A DNA stretch of 64,000 nt from NCBI GenBank assembly GCA_964017145.1, contig OZ024844.1:3596001-3660000 (forward strand), read 5' to 3'. Below the pieces are notes generated by a model. It did not search any database. It was not told where the DNA came from and saw only the letters and a list, made by a program, of their open reading frames with translations. Each line of letters begins with the position of its first letter. Positions within the stretch are counted from its first letter, which is position 1. Positions 12,348-22,422 of the stretch are shown here, piece after piece. The translations under genes and the position numbers were made by a program. This stretch comes from Agrocybe praecox. Its lineage: Eukaryota; Basidiomycota; Agaricomycetes; Agaricales; Agrocybaceae.

Positions 12348-14622
12348 TTATTCGTCTCCATCGTTGTTTTTTCTCTTTCTATATGAATCCATCCTGTCCT
12401 TCCATTTCATGAATGTCGGCATCGATAAAGCAAGTGAGTAAGAGTTGGATGTTTTCCGAAAATGTCTTTTCCAGTCTATTGATGGAAATTTTATTGAGAG
12501 AGCTTGAACGCCTATGCAGTGATCTGAAGGTCCACAAGGTAGGGTCCCATCTTCCTGTACAACGTTTGTCGGCCGTACGTGAGATGTAAAGTTTCCTCCT
12601 TCGTAATACCAGCGATAACAGAATCCTGTATAATCCGAGGATACTAAAGCAACTGTCACGGGTTGGCCTTTATCATTCGCAAGCATGGTCACCGTTCCAC
12701 AGCTCTGGACGTTGTAGGTGGAGGATATGAGCAAAAGGCCTCCATTCTCCAAAGAGTTATTCCCCCGTAGGATCTTCGCATGGTTGTACCAATCAAGGAT
12801 TTGTGTACTAATATATTTTTCAATCTCGGTCCCTGTCAAGGTGGCAAGAAGCGTTGTGTGATATCCTCCACCCAGAACAACCATAGCGGAGCCGGATTGG
12901 CATTTCTTGGATCCCTTCATAGTGAAGGTATACTTTCGTGATCTTGACAAAGGAAATAATTTCATTTCAGTAAATAAGTCTCCCAACAAGAAACATATAA
13001 ACCGTGCACCTTCCGTGGTGCACACTTTGTTTAGTATCTGGCACCAAATTCGAGCAGCGGTAAATCTGAGAGTCACCGATATCGCGGAGACTGACCAACA
13101 TATCACCTTCCTCAATGTGGAATTGGGAAAACTCCTGTGGCAGTGATAACCCTCGAGCCTTGTTTTCTTCAACAGAAGCTAAGATATTGAATATTGTGTG
13201 GAATCCTCCTAAACCATTGAAAAAACCGACGTCTCCAACCTGGGTGGACAATGTTGGTGCGGTTGGGATTACTTTTCCAGGAGATGCAGAATGAAGACTT
13301 GGGGACGAATCCCAGATAGGTATGTCCCGTATGCTGAACTCCAACATTTTTGTCTGCATGAAAGCTAGGATGTGGTCATGGATGGGTTCTTTGATGTGTT
13401 GCGGTAGGTGCTAGATTGCAAATGAGACCGAAAAAGCTTTGAAGTATGGTTCGCACATACCTGCCTCCCGAATGGTTCAAGATATACATCTGAAATGGGA
13501 ATTCAAGGAAATGTAGACGCCATAATGTATGTTATAGCTTACGCTGACATGAAATTTGCGACTCTGATCTAAAAGCTCTGGGATCTCCGAGGAAGGAACT
13601 GTTTCTTTGGTGTCTATATGGTGGCGAGAGCGGCGCAGGGCTCTCAGCAACCACCGATTCCTTTGCTAACGCATTGATTCAGACACCACCGTATACTACT
13701 AAATATTATGTGGACTCACCTGTCCTGTTCGTATGTGTATTCTGAGAGGTAGAGGCTTTGAAAATGGGTGTTTCAACAAGTAAGTAAGTAAAAATAAGTT
13801 TTTGATAATGGACAGTTACCATTGCCATCAAAATTTTGACTCGGGCTCTGTAGTTGTGAGGTGCTAGGCGAAGAATATAAGCTGAAGCCGTCCACGCTGC
13901 TTGTACTGCCATGATGAACATGATGATAGATATTCAGGGTATCGATCTTGGGTTTATGTAAAGTCAGAGGAACGCTATTGGCGAAGGTAGTGCTATTATG
14001 GCTGTTATTATCCGTCTGTGTCCCGAACCCACTACCCTGCTCAAATAAGCCCATACAGTCAGCCTTAGTGTATGTAGCGTGAGTAATGGGAATTTACCTT
14101 ATGCTGTCCATAGTTTGCCTGATGGAACCGTAAGCTTTAGACAACAGCTCTCAGAGAGGGCGTACCGTATTCAGATCCGATGATGGGCTAACATCATAGG
14201 AAGAAAATGATCGGTTATTCATGTTTGACAGCGTGTTGTTTGTGATATTAAAACTGTTGTTGTTAACAGTACTATGGGTCCCGATAGGTGGTATATTATA
14301 ACCCAAGGGCTGGCCCCAGGTCCCGGAGGATTGGGGACGATGAGGACTTGGAAGAGGGGCCAGCCTTGAGGTAGCCTCGTAGTCATACCATGTCGCTGTC
14401 AGAGAGGGCTAAAAAGCAAGAGGGCCTGTAATCATTGTGCTGTCCATTAATATAGTTGGTTAATCCACATACATGTGCCATATTCATCTCTCTTGGGGTT
14501 TCTTCTTCTTGATCTTCGAATATCTCTGAACATTTCAGATTCCGGGGGTTAGATCACGAGGTCGAGAAAGATAAAGCGGTCAAACCTTCGACAGTAGGTC
14601 TCTTCCAGATCGGAGACGTCAT
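12348..14622 (-). CDS. Family type II member A (unknown function)
   Basis: Outlying member of the family clustered at 32-55 kb. Exons chain as follows. 'MTSPIWKRPTVE' at 14622 leads to the acidic 'EIFEDQEEETPREMNMAH', then an Asn-rich block ('NNNSFNITNNTLSN', 'MNNRSFSSYDVSPSSDLNT' near 14290-14160). Next come 'KETVPSSEIPELLDQSRKF' (about 13600) and 'SDVYLEPFGRQ' (about 13490). The family core follows: 'HLPQHIKEPIHDHILAFMQT' and 'GDVGFFNGLGGFHTIFNIL' (13260-13170). The second half reads 'SGSAMVVLGGG', 'ILDWYNHAK', 'GGLLLISSTYNVQSCGTVTM' and 'DHCIGVQALSIKF', ending in a basic tail ('KRKNNDGDE'). Each block aligns by eye with members C and E, but divergence is high. I see no enzyme motif, signal peptide or membrane helix. 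About ten exons; the outer 5' joins are uncertain. A 181-codon minus frame at 14619-15164 overlaps the start and could be an upstream exon or unrelated. Confidence 0.6.
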
Positions 14623-15431
14623 CTTGGATGCACAAGTAATGTGAAGGTGCTCTCAAGAGCGGGGATCTCGAGTGATGATGACTGTATAGAATTGCTGTGC
14701 AATGATGTACGCAAGCAGAGACATGTCCTCGATTCACCTTGTATTTGGCATGACCATGGGAACCTCTTTGATCCAGAGTATGTATGTATTCTTGGATGCG
14801 CTGAAGGCGAGCTCGGATTAACCCATAGAAACAAACATATATGTAGGGTGATAAGCCAAATTAGAAAAAGGTCGAGTCTTACTTTCTTAGAAAATTGAAC
14901 ATCTAGTGCAGAAGGATCGGAATTCTTCGAGTCGCTAAAACAATTTCGGATTGAACAGGAAGACATACACTCATACGTACTGGATCCAACTTGATTTTTC
15001 AAGACATCAGAAGCATGATTAGAGTCACCGATAAAGTGAACAGAAATGAAGGAGCACATGCGCGGATTTTGAGCCAATTTCCAAAGCGGAGTACTTCGGG
15101 AGTAAATACTAGATAGAACCGAGAAAGAGTATGTGTATTTTGTTTCTGGCTCTGACAGTTCCAATTATCAAGACAAAGACTAGATAGAAATAAACTGTCT
15201 CGAGGTCGAGTCGAAGGTTGTTCGAATACGTTGATGTTTCAATTTGTCAGGAGGGTCAAAGGGCAGACGAAGGGCAAGGCATTGACAAATACCGACAAAT
15301 AACATACGCGTCGCCTCGAACGCGTCCTCTCATGATCATCCATTAAGAGCCAAATCCATTTCCTCAGCACGCATATTTCGCCAACCTCTATTCAATAACA
15401 GCAAGAACACAGTCTACGTTTATACGAAAGA
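14623..15431. other. Divergent intergenic region, family gene A / rpn8
   Basis: Holds the 5' flanks of the minus-strand family member and plus-strand rpn8. An anonymous 181-codon minus frame fills much of the left part. Two ACGCGT hexamers lie at 15306-15311 and 15320-15325, about 110-125 bp before the rpn8 ATG. Confidence 0.4.
15306..15325. promoter_or_regulatory. Paired ACGCGT (MCB-like) hexamers upstream of rpn8
   Basis: Two palindromic ACGCGT sites start 14 bp apart in the presumed rpn8 promoter. In yeasts this hexamer is the MBF/MCB element. A function here is not shown, and chance is possible. Confidence 0.25.
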
Positions 15432-16671
15432 ATGGTTGCAACGACGACAGAACAGGCACGTCAACATCTATCATGTACCGTGGATCTCGCTAACATCTGG
15501 TCCACTTCGTATTTATCCTTTATCCAGCTAACAGCTCTTGCTGGGACAACAGTCAGTATGTCCTTTCGAAAGATGCCACCGGAACTTTTCTAACTGTTTG
15601 ATCTATGACAACTTATAGTTGTTCACCCCCTGGTGTTATTGTCAGTGACGGACCACCACGCACGCTCGGTTTCGCGGAACACACAAAAGCGAGTAGTAGG
15701 TGTGCTCCTGGGACAGGATAATGGAAAGACGATAAACGTTGCGAACTCGTTTGGTATCCCGTTCGAGGAAGATGAGAAGGATAGCAAGACGTGGTTCCTT
15801 GACCATAATTACATCGAAGGAATGTACGAGATGTTCAAGAAGGTCAATGGTATGTTGGATGTTTTATTGTTACTCGAGGCTGGATGCTCATGGTGATTGC
15901 GTCTCTTTTGAATAGCAAAAGAACGTATGATTGGATGGTACCACACAGGTCCTAAATTGAGGGCTTCAGATCAGGAGATTAACGACTTGTTCAAACGATT
16001 CATTGCTCGACCTGTTATGGTTATCGTTGATGTGCGACCACAGGCTGTAGGAATGCCCACCGATTCCTACTTTGCTGTCGAGGAAATCAAGGACGTAAGG
16101 ATCTAAAGATATGTCACGAATTTCCAGAAGCTGATCGTGTTTAACTGGTCCATAGGATGGTACAGAGACACGGAAAACTTTCCTTCACGTCCCATCTGCC
16201 ATCGAGGCAGAGGAAGCGGAAGAAATTGGTGTTGAGCATCTGTTGCGCGATATCAAAGATTCAACAACAACCACACTCGCCACCCGCGTCAGCGAACAAC
16301 TAGCTTCCTTACGCGGGCTCCAATCCCGTCTATCGGATGTTCAGAAATACCTGGTAGAAGTTGCAGAAGGCAGAATGCCCGTGAATCACCAGATCGTCTA
16401 TCACCTCCAAGATGCTCTTAATCTCCTTCCCGATCTTACCGACTCAGTGACGACACAAAGCTTTGCGTCAAGCACGAACGACCAGATGCTGGTGGTCTAT
16501 CTCAGCAGTCTGCTAAGAGCTGTTATAGCGCTACACGCATTGGTCGATAACAAGGCGACAATTGGACGGGCGGAGCTTGAGGAAGGTGAGAAGAAGGAGA
16601 AAGAAACCAAAGAAACTAAGGAGAAGGACTCGTCTCCGGATACGACTTCCGGAAAATCTGAAAGCAAGTAG
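15432..16671 (+). CDS. rpn8: 26S proteasome regulatory subunit Rpn8 (MPN domain)
   Basis: Non-catalytic MPN subunit of the 19S lid. It pairs with Rpn11 to position ubiquitinated substrates. Exons inferred: 15432-15459, 15535-15555, 15619-15849, 15916-16094, 16156-16671; all phases are consistent. The N-terminus reads '[16 protein letters not shown]' and runs into the MPN domain '[17 protein letters not shown]', '[20 protein letters not shown]', '[20 protein letters not shown]', '[20 protein letters not shown]', '[20 protein letters not shown]'. The JAMM zinc motif is absent, as expected for Rpn8. A helical region follows ('[20 protein letters not shown]', '[16 protein letters not shown]') and the tail is charged and KE-rich ('[15 protein letters not shown]'). 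The gene is read plus, divergent from family gene A. The short first two exons are chosen by frame continuity, and the first donor (GTCAAC) is weak, so the extreme N-terminus is the least certain part. Confidence 0.95.
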
Positions 16672-17545
16672 GAACTTGTGCGGCACCTGTTGCTGTTGTT
16701 GTACTTTCGTATTTTCCCCCCTCGCATAATTAAATCTTGACACCCTACGTCCGTCTTTCATTGTAAATTCTATCAACGCATGCCCATTCCAATGCGTCTA
16801 ATGGGGGCTTATCTCTTCTCTCGGAGCACGTTCACGATTCTCAATATCACTTTGCCGTTCTTCTCACGCGTTTCTTGTGTTTTCTCTCGCGGTTTGAGGT
16901 TTTGTGTGAGATAAATAAGTTGTTGTTCGAGTCACTTTTCGAAAACATGGAAAAATGAGCTTTGAAATGAATTGAAAGCGCCTCAAGGACAAGCCACGAT
17001 GCAGGAGGAATGACATATCCCGAGGTCATTTATTACATAATCTCAGGGTTGGTCAAGGATAACGTAACCTTGTTTTATTTTATTTTTTCGGCTGCGTGTT
17101 GAGATTTTGATTTGTTGTCGGCATTGAAAAATCCCTTTTCTTCCCTAACCACCAGCCAACTTCCCTCTTTTCCTTGCCTACTTCGTTAGTCAGGAATCTG
17201 TTAGGTACGTTACTCGTCATTTTCACTCCTATTCGTCCTTAGGACGACCTCTATCGACGTTCGGTGCACTGCTTTATGTTTCAGACAAGCGAAATTATTG
17301 CATTAGATGGCAGATGGACTTGAAAAGCGCTTTCCTTGTTGCTGCGGCGCACGTAGGATCCCTTAACGATAAAATCTCTCCCTTAAACCGTCATATGTCG
17401 ATAGAGAAGTCTTGGGACGAACTTCCTCACCTTTTCTCACTGTTTCATGTCCCTGAATGTGCGCTAATCAACTTTTTCTTGAATTCTCTCCAGATCATAA
17501 AAAAGTCTTTCCCTAAAACTTTACCCATCAAAACTTACAAAAATC
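16672..17545. other. Intergenic, rpn8 3' flank and gis2 5' leader
   Basis: Pyrimidine-rich and T-rich tracts (about 17070-17180) are typical of strong basidiomycete promoters and leaders. A plus frame at 17314-17568 overlaps the gis2 start in another frame and is probably not translated. No RNA gene seen. Confidence 0.4.
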
Positions 17546-19072
17546 ATGTCCGGACGCGGATGCTTTAATTGTGGTGGTTGTGCGTGTTGTTGTCGTTGAT
17601 GTTTTTCCACCCTTTCCATTCCCCTACCCACTTTTCTCCTTCCAAGGATGGGATTTTTGGACGTCTGTTTCTTTTCCAAGAAACTTTTGCTCTCATCCTT
17701 CTTACTATGAGCGGGATGCAGCAGGGTCATAATATGTAAAGTGTATGGCAATGGGCGTTTTTTGTCATCCATCCCAACCATCACCTCCTTACTCCCCCAT
17801 CTTGCCTATTTTTACGTGGGCACCATCGTACGAAAGGATCAGCTGGGTACTCCATCTGGTCCTTCACGATGAATCGTGCGCACATTCCGTTCCGGCTTCC
17901 CGTTTGTATGATACCCCTTCGTTTGCGCATTTTGGTGGTTGTTTGCGAAAAAAAAAGCACTGTGTTCCTCATCGCCGGTCGACCTTCAATGTTCGTCGTT
18001 CGCCTTGTCGGAACCCGTAGTTCGCACACCCTTCATTTAGCCGTCACTCTGGAGATCAGCTACAAACGTCGAAGTCGCCATGGTCGCCGCCCACTTTTTT
18101 GCATCATCAGAGATGGCCGTTTTCGAGAGAGAAAATCCGGAAATTCCTGTCGAACTCAGTTACTCCTCCCTGCACCCCTCTACTACCCGCTCTACCTATT
18201 TATTTCGCTGTCTTTGTTGTCATTGTCGTGAACTCTTTGTCTCATCTATGTTATAGTCGGTCACCAAGCAGCAAGCTGCCCCAAGGCTGGCACTCCTACT
18301 TGGTACGTTTTTCCCCCAACCAAATCTCGAATTAGGACTTATCTCTTTACGTCTTTCTTCTAGTTATAACTGTGAGGATAACCTGGGCATTTCTGTCTTG
18401 TTGTGATACTGATACCCTTTCGTTCTTTGAAGGCGGCACTGAGGGCCACGTTTCCCGTGATTGCAGTGCTCCCCCCAAGGCCAAGTCCTGCTACAAGTGC
18501 GGACAGGAAGGCCATATCGTATGTCTTTTCTACGTTATTTTCACCGAGGATCATTTCATGTAGTGACCTTCTTTCACTTCTAGTCCCGCGACTGTCCTGA
18601 CGCCGCCACCTCTGGAGGAGCTGGAAGCTACTCCAGCAACTCTGGTGCCGAGTGCTACAAGTGCGGCAAAGTAGGTCACATCGCCCGTGCATGCCCTGAC
18701 GCTGGTGCATCAAACGACCGTAGCGATAGGGGTTACAGCTCCTTCAACACCAACGGATCGTCTAAGACTTGGTATGTTATTGACCTTTTCTTTTTATTCA
18801 CAGGTTCTTACTCCTTTTTTATAGCTACTCTTGCGGGGGTGTTGGACACTTGTCCCGCGACTGTGTGCAAGGACCCAAATGTTACAACTGCTCCGGCACC
18901 GTTAGTTCCACCTACCTTTTGATATGTTCCCTTCTAATTTTTCTTCTTTTAATAGGGGCACATCAGCCGTGACTGTCCCCAAGCTCAGAAGCGCGCTTGC
19001 TACACCTGCGGATCCGAGGGCCACATCTCCCGTGACTGCCCCGGAGCTGGAGCTGCCGACGCTGCTGCTTAG
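17546..19072 (+). CDS. gis2: CCHC zinc-knuckle protein, Gis2/CNBP type
   Basis: Nucleic-acid-binding protein of the CNBP/Gis2/Byr3 family, associated with mRNA translation and stress granules in yeast. Seven CX2CX4HX4C knuckles can be assembled over seven exons: CFNCGGFGHQAASC, CYNCGTEGHVSRDC, CYKCGQEGHISRDC, CYKCGKVGHIARAC, CYSCGGVGHLSRDC, CYNCSGTGHISRDC, CYTCGSEGHISRDC. Seven is also the count in yeast Gis2. The start gives 'MSGRGCFNCGG' and the end 'GAGAADAAA'. The first exon is 17546-17579 with donor GTGCGT, chosen because it is the only one that restores the first knuckle's spacing. The first intron is unusually long (17580-18256, 677 bp), while the others are about 50-70 bp. A Ser/Gly/Asn-rich linker separates knuckles 4 and 5. 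A paralogue follows immediately downstream with matching intron positions. Confidence 0.93.
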
Positions 19073-19795
19073 AAAACACAAACCTTCTTGATGTCGTTGT
19101 GGGAACTCTTCGGAGAGGAGGAGAAGGGGGAGGAGAAGGAGGTGTTGCTGTCGTTGTGATCGTTCGCGTCACGTCATTCTCTCTATTGCTGTTGCTTGCC
19201 TCTGTAATATAACGTACTCATTCATCCATCGTCGTCTCCTTGTATCCACTTTTTTCTTGCTATCCCTTCTCTCTTCCTATTTCTGCTGCTATTCTGCCTC
19301 TCTTCTCATATGCACTATCACTGTCCTCAATCGTCGTCTTGTTTTTTGTGCCCTGCCATTGAAATCTCGCGAGTGCTGGGTTTTCAGTATAATATATATG
19401 ATGTGATTCGATATCTCTGTTATTGTCATCATGAACACGGAAATTTAAAAAATTGCTTCATTAGTGGCAGTGTAAATATACTGTACATGTGACGTGTTGG
19501 CTATTTTTGGCAGCATTTTCCGAGTTCTCTTTAACGCTTACCGGTGCCGCTTGCTTCAAACAGTGTCAGGTTCCCGGTTGTCGAACTTGGGTACTGTACT
19601 CTCAGAGTCACCGCAAATCCTGCCCACAAACCACGCGTATAGACTAATATTATGCTTTTATCAGGACCCGGATTACTAATCCGATTTCTTGCGTAGGTGT
19701 ATTATTTTGTACATCGTACAGGTGTTTTGACTTTCACTGCGCATCCTGCAGAGAGACGAATCTCGCGACCAACCGCGACCAACAAAACTGCAATT
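19073..19795. other. Intergenic, gis2 3' flank
   Basis: Pyrimidine-rich 3' flank and the promoter of the next gene. A 60-codon plus frame at 19310-19492 has no recognisable feature. Confidence 0.4.
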
Positions 19796-21375
19796 ATGCA
19801 ACCTCTACGTCTAACACGCTCGACATTGGGGCTGCTTGTAACTTCTTCTGTTGTAAATGCCACGACTACCACATGTAGTGGTTTTGTTTCTTCTTCTCGT
19901 ATTGGTGTGGCTGCAGCTAAAGGTACTTCGCTACTTCGCCAATACAGATGTTTCTCGAGGAGCACAGTGGCTGCTTCGTCGTCGTCGTCGTCGTCATCGT
20001 CATCATCGTCATCATCATCATCATCGTCACACCCTTCTTCTTTACCTCCCCAGTCAGTGGACGGAAGGCCAACAAGGGGAAGGTCTCGCCGTCCCAAGAC
20101 GTCCAGCCATCGGACGGACAAAGTTGATTTCGAGCATGAGTCGACACGGATAGAACGGAATAATGTTGGTGAGAAACTCCCGAGGTTTTTCGAGACATAT
20201 GGTAGGTGGGGATCGTATTACTGTCTTATCCGTTTATCTTACTCCCTTGCGATGTCTGCTTCGAGTTTTTATGATTGTGACATGAGGAAGCACTTTTTTC
20301 TTCCTTCGAATTTCTGTCTTTGTTGCCTGATTTTTGTGCTGCCTTTTATTTGTTTTATTTCTCGTCTATGATGGACCAGGTTAGCTGATGCATTTCTATC
20401 TATTTATTCGCAGGACATGAAGGGCACCGACACGGTTCAAACACAGATCGCTATGATTCTAGAGAAGAAGAAAGAGGAATTAATTGGGGTAGGAGGAATG
20501 ATGGGTGCTGGAGGTGTGGTTCATGTGAGTCTTTTCTTCCCTTCTTTCCAATTCTTTTTCACTTTATTCTGGGTGCCTTGCGGGTGAAAGGAGCTTTAGT
20601 TCTTTGAACTCTGATGTCGTAGCAATTTGCTGTTTCCCCAATTGTCCGTATTATGGGCGAGCCGCTGATGCATGTTTGGCTTATTTCTCCTCAAAGTGGA
20701 CCACTTTGCGGCAGTGTGTCCAGAGAAGGGCAAAAGTCCATGGTGCGTCTTACTTGATGTCGTTACATTGCTTCAAGTTTGCTCATGTCTTCGTCTTACT
20801 TACAGTCATACTTGTGGGTCCATTTGTTGTCCGGATTGTTTTCCTGGTCTTTAAAAACCAATCTTGACTAGGTGGTGAACTTGGTCACTTGGCCATCGAA
20901 TGCGAGCACACAATCAAAGCGAAGAGGTGTTATATCTGTAATAAGCTTGGGCATATTGTATGTCACGACCACTTTCCGAACTCGAGCTTTATCGAATATT
21001 TTACGCTCCAGGCCACACAATGTCCTGAACATACTAGCGTTGCTGCCACAGAGTTAAAAACAGCAATTACTCATTCGAATCTGGTGTGGTATGTTAATTC
21101 CAAAATATGCACATCATCTTTCGAATTTAACTCTTCTAGCTACTCTTGTGGTGCTAAAGGCCACATGTCGAAAGACTGTGAAAGGGGACTCAGATGTTAT
21201 AACTGCTCAGAGTTTGTAAGTTTTATTCACATTTTTTACCTTTTCTTGTCGTGATTGTTTTTTTTTTTTACAGGGACATCAAGCCAAAGATTGTCCTCAC
21301 CCTTACAACCGAGGCTGCTATAAATGTGGTTCTCCTGATCATTTTGCGCGCGAGTGCCCTCAGAGAAAACAGTAG
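19796..21375 (+). CDS. Second CCHC zinc-knuckle protein, mitochondrial-type N-terminus
   Basis: Tandem paralogue of the upstream gis2-like gene. Six knuckles are assembled across exons: CWRCGSLDHFAAVC, CHTCGELGHLAIEC, CYICNKLGHIATQC, CYSCGAKGHMSKDC, CYNCSEFGHQAKDC, CYKCGSPDHFAREC, ending 'PQRKQ'. Three introns fall at the same places as in gis2: after 'GHI', before 'YSCG', and within the 'CYNCS' knuckle before 'GH'. The N-terminus is different. 'MQPLRLTRSTLGLL' opens a roughly 70-residue stretch that is rich in Arg, Ser and Ala and has no acidic residue, with 'RQYRCFSRS' resembling a presequence cleavage region. A serine run and an Arg-rich linker follow. The first residues closely match those of the next gene, cox5 ('MQALRLTRS'). 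Import into mitochondria is inference. An internal start skipping this region would be the alternative. Confidence 0.8.
19975..20029 (+). repeat. Trinucleotide (TCR)n run encoding polyserine
   Basis: About 18 consecutive tcg/tca codons encode serine inside the zinc-knuckle paralogue. The opposite strand reads as polyaspartate, which creates a spurious minus-strand frame. Confidence 0.9.
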
Positions 21376-21578
21376 TTATTTAATAAATAAATCTAGAGTT
21401 GCCTCGACTGAGCGAGCCATCAAAAAGTAAAGGGGAACCCGGCTCGATCCGAGCTCCGCTGACTTTACCCGTGTTTTGCCCAACCTCTTCTCAGTTGTTA
21501 TTCCATTTCTTTTTCCGCTTCTCTCTTTTAGAAACCGGGCTTCGAGTCTCTTTCCTCCTTAAAAAATATATTAGAAAA

Positions 21579-22422
21579 ATGCAAGCACTTCGCCTGACGC
21601 GCTCAGCGGTCGCACCGCTCAGGACCACCGTGCACCGTAGATGCCTCGCAACAGCGACCGCAAACCCTGCCGAGCTCTCTCGCAGCGACACCGCGACCTC
21701 CTCGCCTTCGTCAGCCAACAAGGCACCTATTCCTATCGGAAACATTGAGGCCCAGTGGGAACGTCTGTCCAACGAGGAGAAACTCTCTGTGCATGAGCAG
21801 CTCGAGGTCATCCAGCAGAAGGACTGGAAGGAGCTCACTTTGGATGAGAAAAAGGCTGGTGCGTGGCGTCGTCTTTTGCAGAGTGGGATACAGGTTCAAC
21901 GCGTCTTATAGCTTACTACGTGGCTTTCGGTCCTCATGGTCCCAGGACTCCCACCAGCAAGCCCGGAGACACCTTCAGGATCTTGGCGTCTACTCTCGCT
22001 CTCGTCGGTGTCAGTGCTGTAGTTTACTTCGGCCTCAAGAGGTTCGGTGAGTATGGTGTTCGTGTGTTCTTACTGTGGTCGTGGTTTCTGACCGTTTGAT
22101 TTAGGTGGAGAGCCACCCAAGACGATGACCAAGGAATGGCAGGAGGCTTCAAACCAGATTGCTCTGGAGAAGAAGATGAACCCTATCACTGGTATGTTTT
22201 TCTCTTTTTTCTATCTCTTTATCCTTTTTGTTTTCCTCCCGACGCGGTCGTTATTCCTAACTTGGAGTTGTCGGTCCGCCGTCACTATCTCCGCCGTATG
22301 TTGTTCGGCGGATTCATACCGTTCTATTGTTGTACTTTAACGAAAAGCTAATCCACATCTGTCATATTCTAGGTATCTCATCAGAAGGGTACTCTGGAAA
22401 GGGCTTCGTTCAATCCAAGTAG
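21579..22422 (+). CDS. cox5: Cytochrome c oxidase subunit IV (fungal Cox5)
   Basis: Nuclear-encoded inner-membrane subunit of respiratory complex IV (mammalian COX4 family). Exons 21579-21858, 21912-22046, 22105-22191 and 22373-22422 join in consistent phase. The presequence 'MQALRLTRSAVAPLRTTVHR' is arginine-rich and lacks acids. The mature part includes 'GNIEAQWERLSNEEKLSVHE', 'DWKELTLDEKKAAYYVAFGP' and 'HGPRTPTSKPGDTFRILAST'. The single transmembrane helix is 'LALVGVSAVVYFGLKRF', followed by 'GGEPPKTMTKEWQEASNQIA' and the C-terminus 'GKGFVQSK'. Length about 183 residues, normal for the family. The family normally has one membrane span, as here. Confidence 0.93.

Noticed and set aside
19702..20121. 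139-codon minus-strand frame with a polyaspartate run
   Set aside because: It is the antisense of the polyserine codons in the zinc-knuckle paralogue, which has splice-consistent coding on the plus strand.
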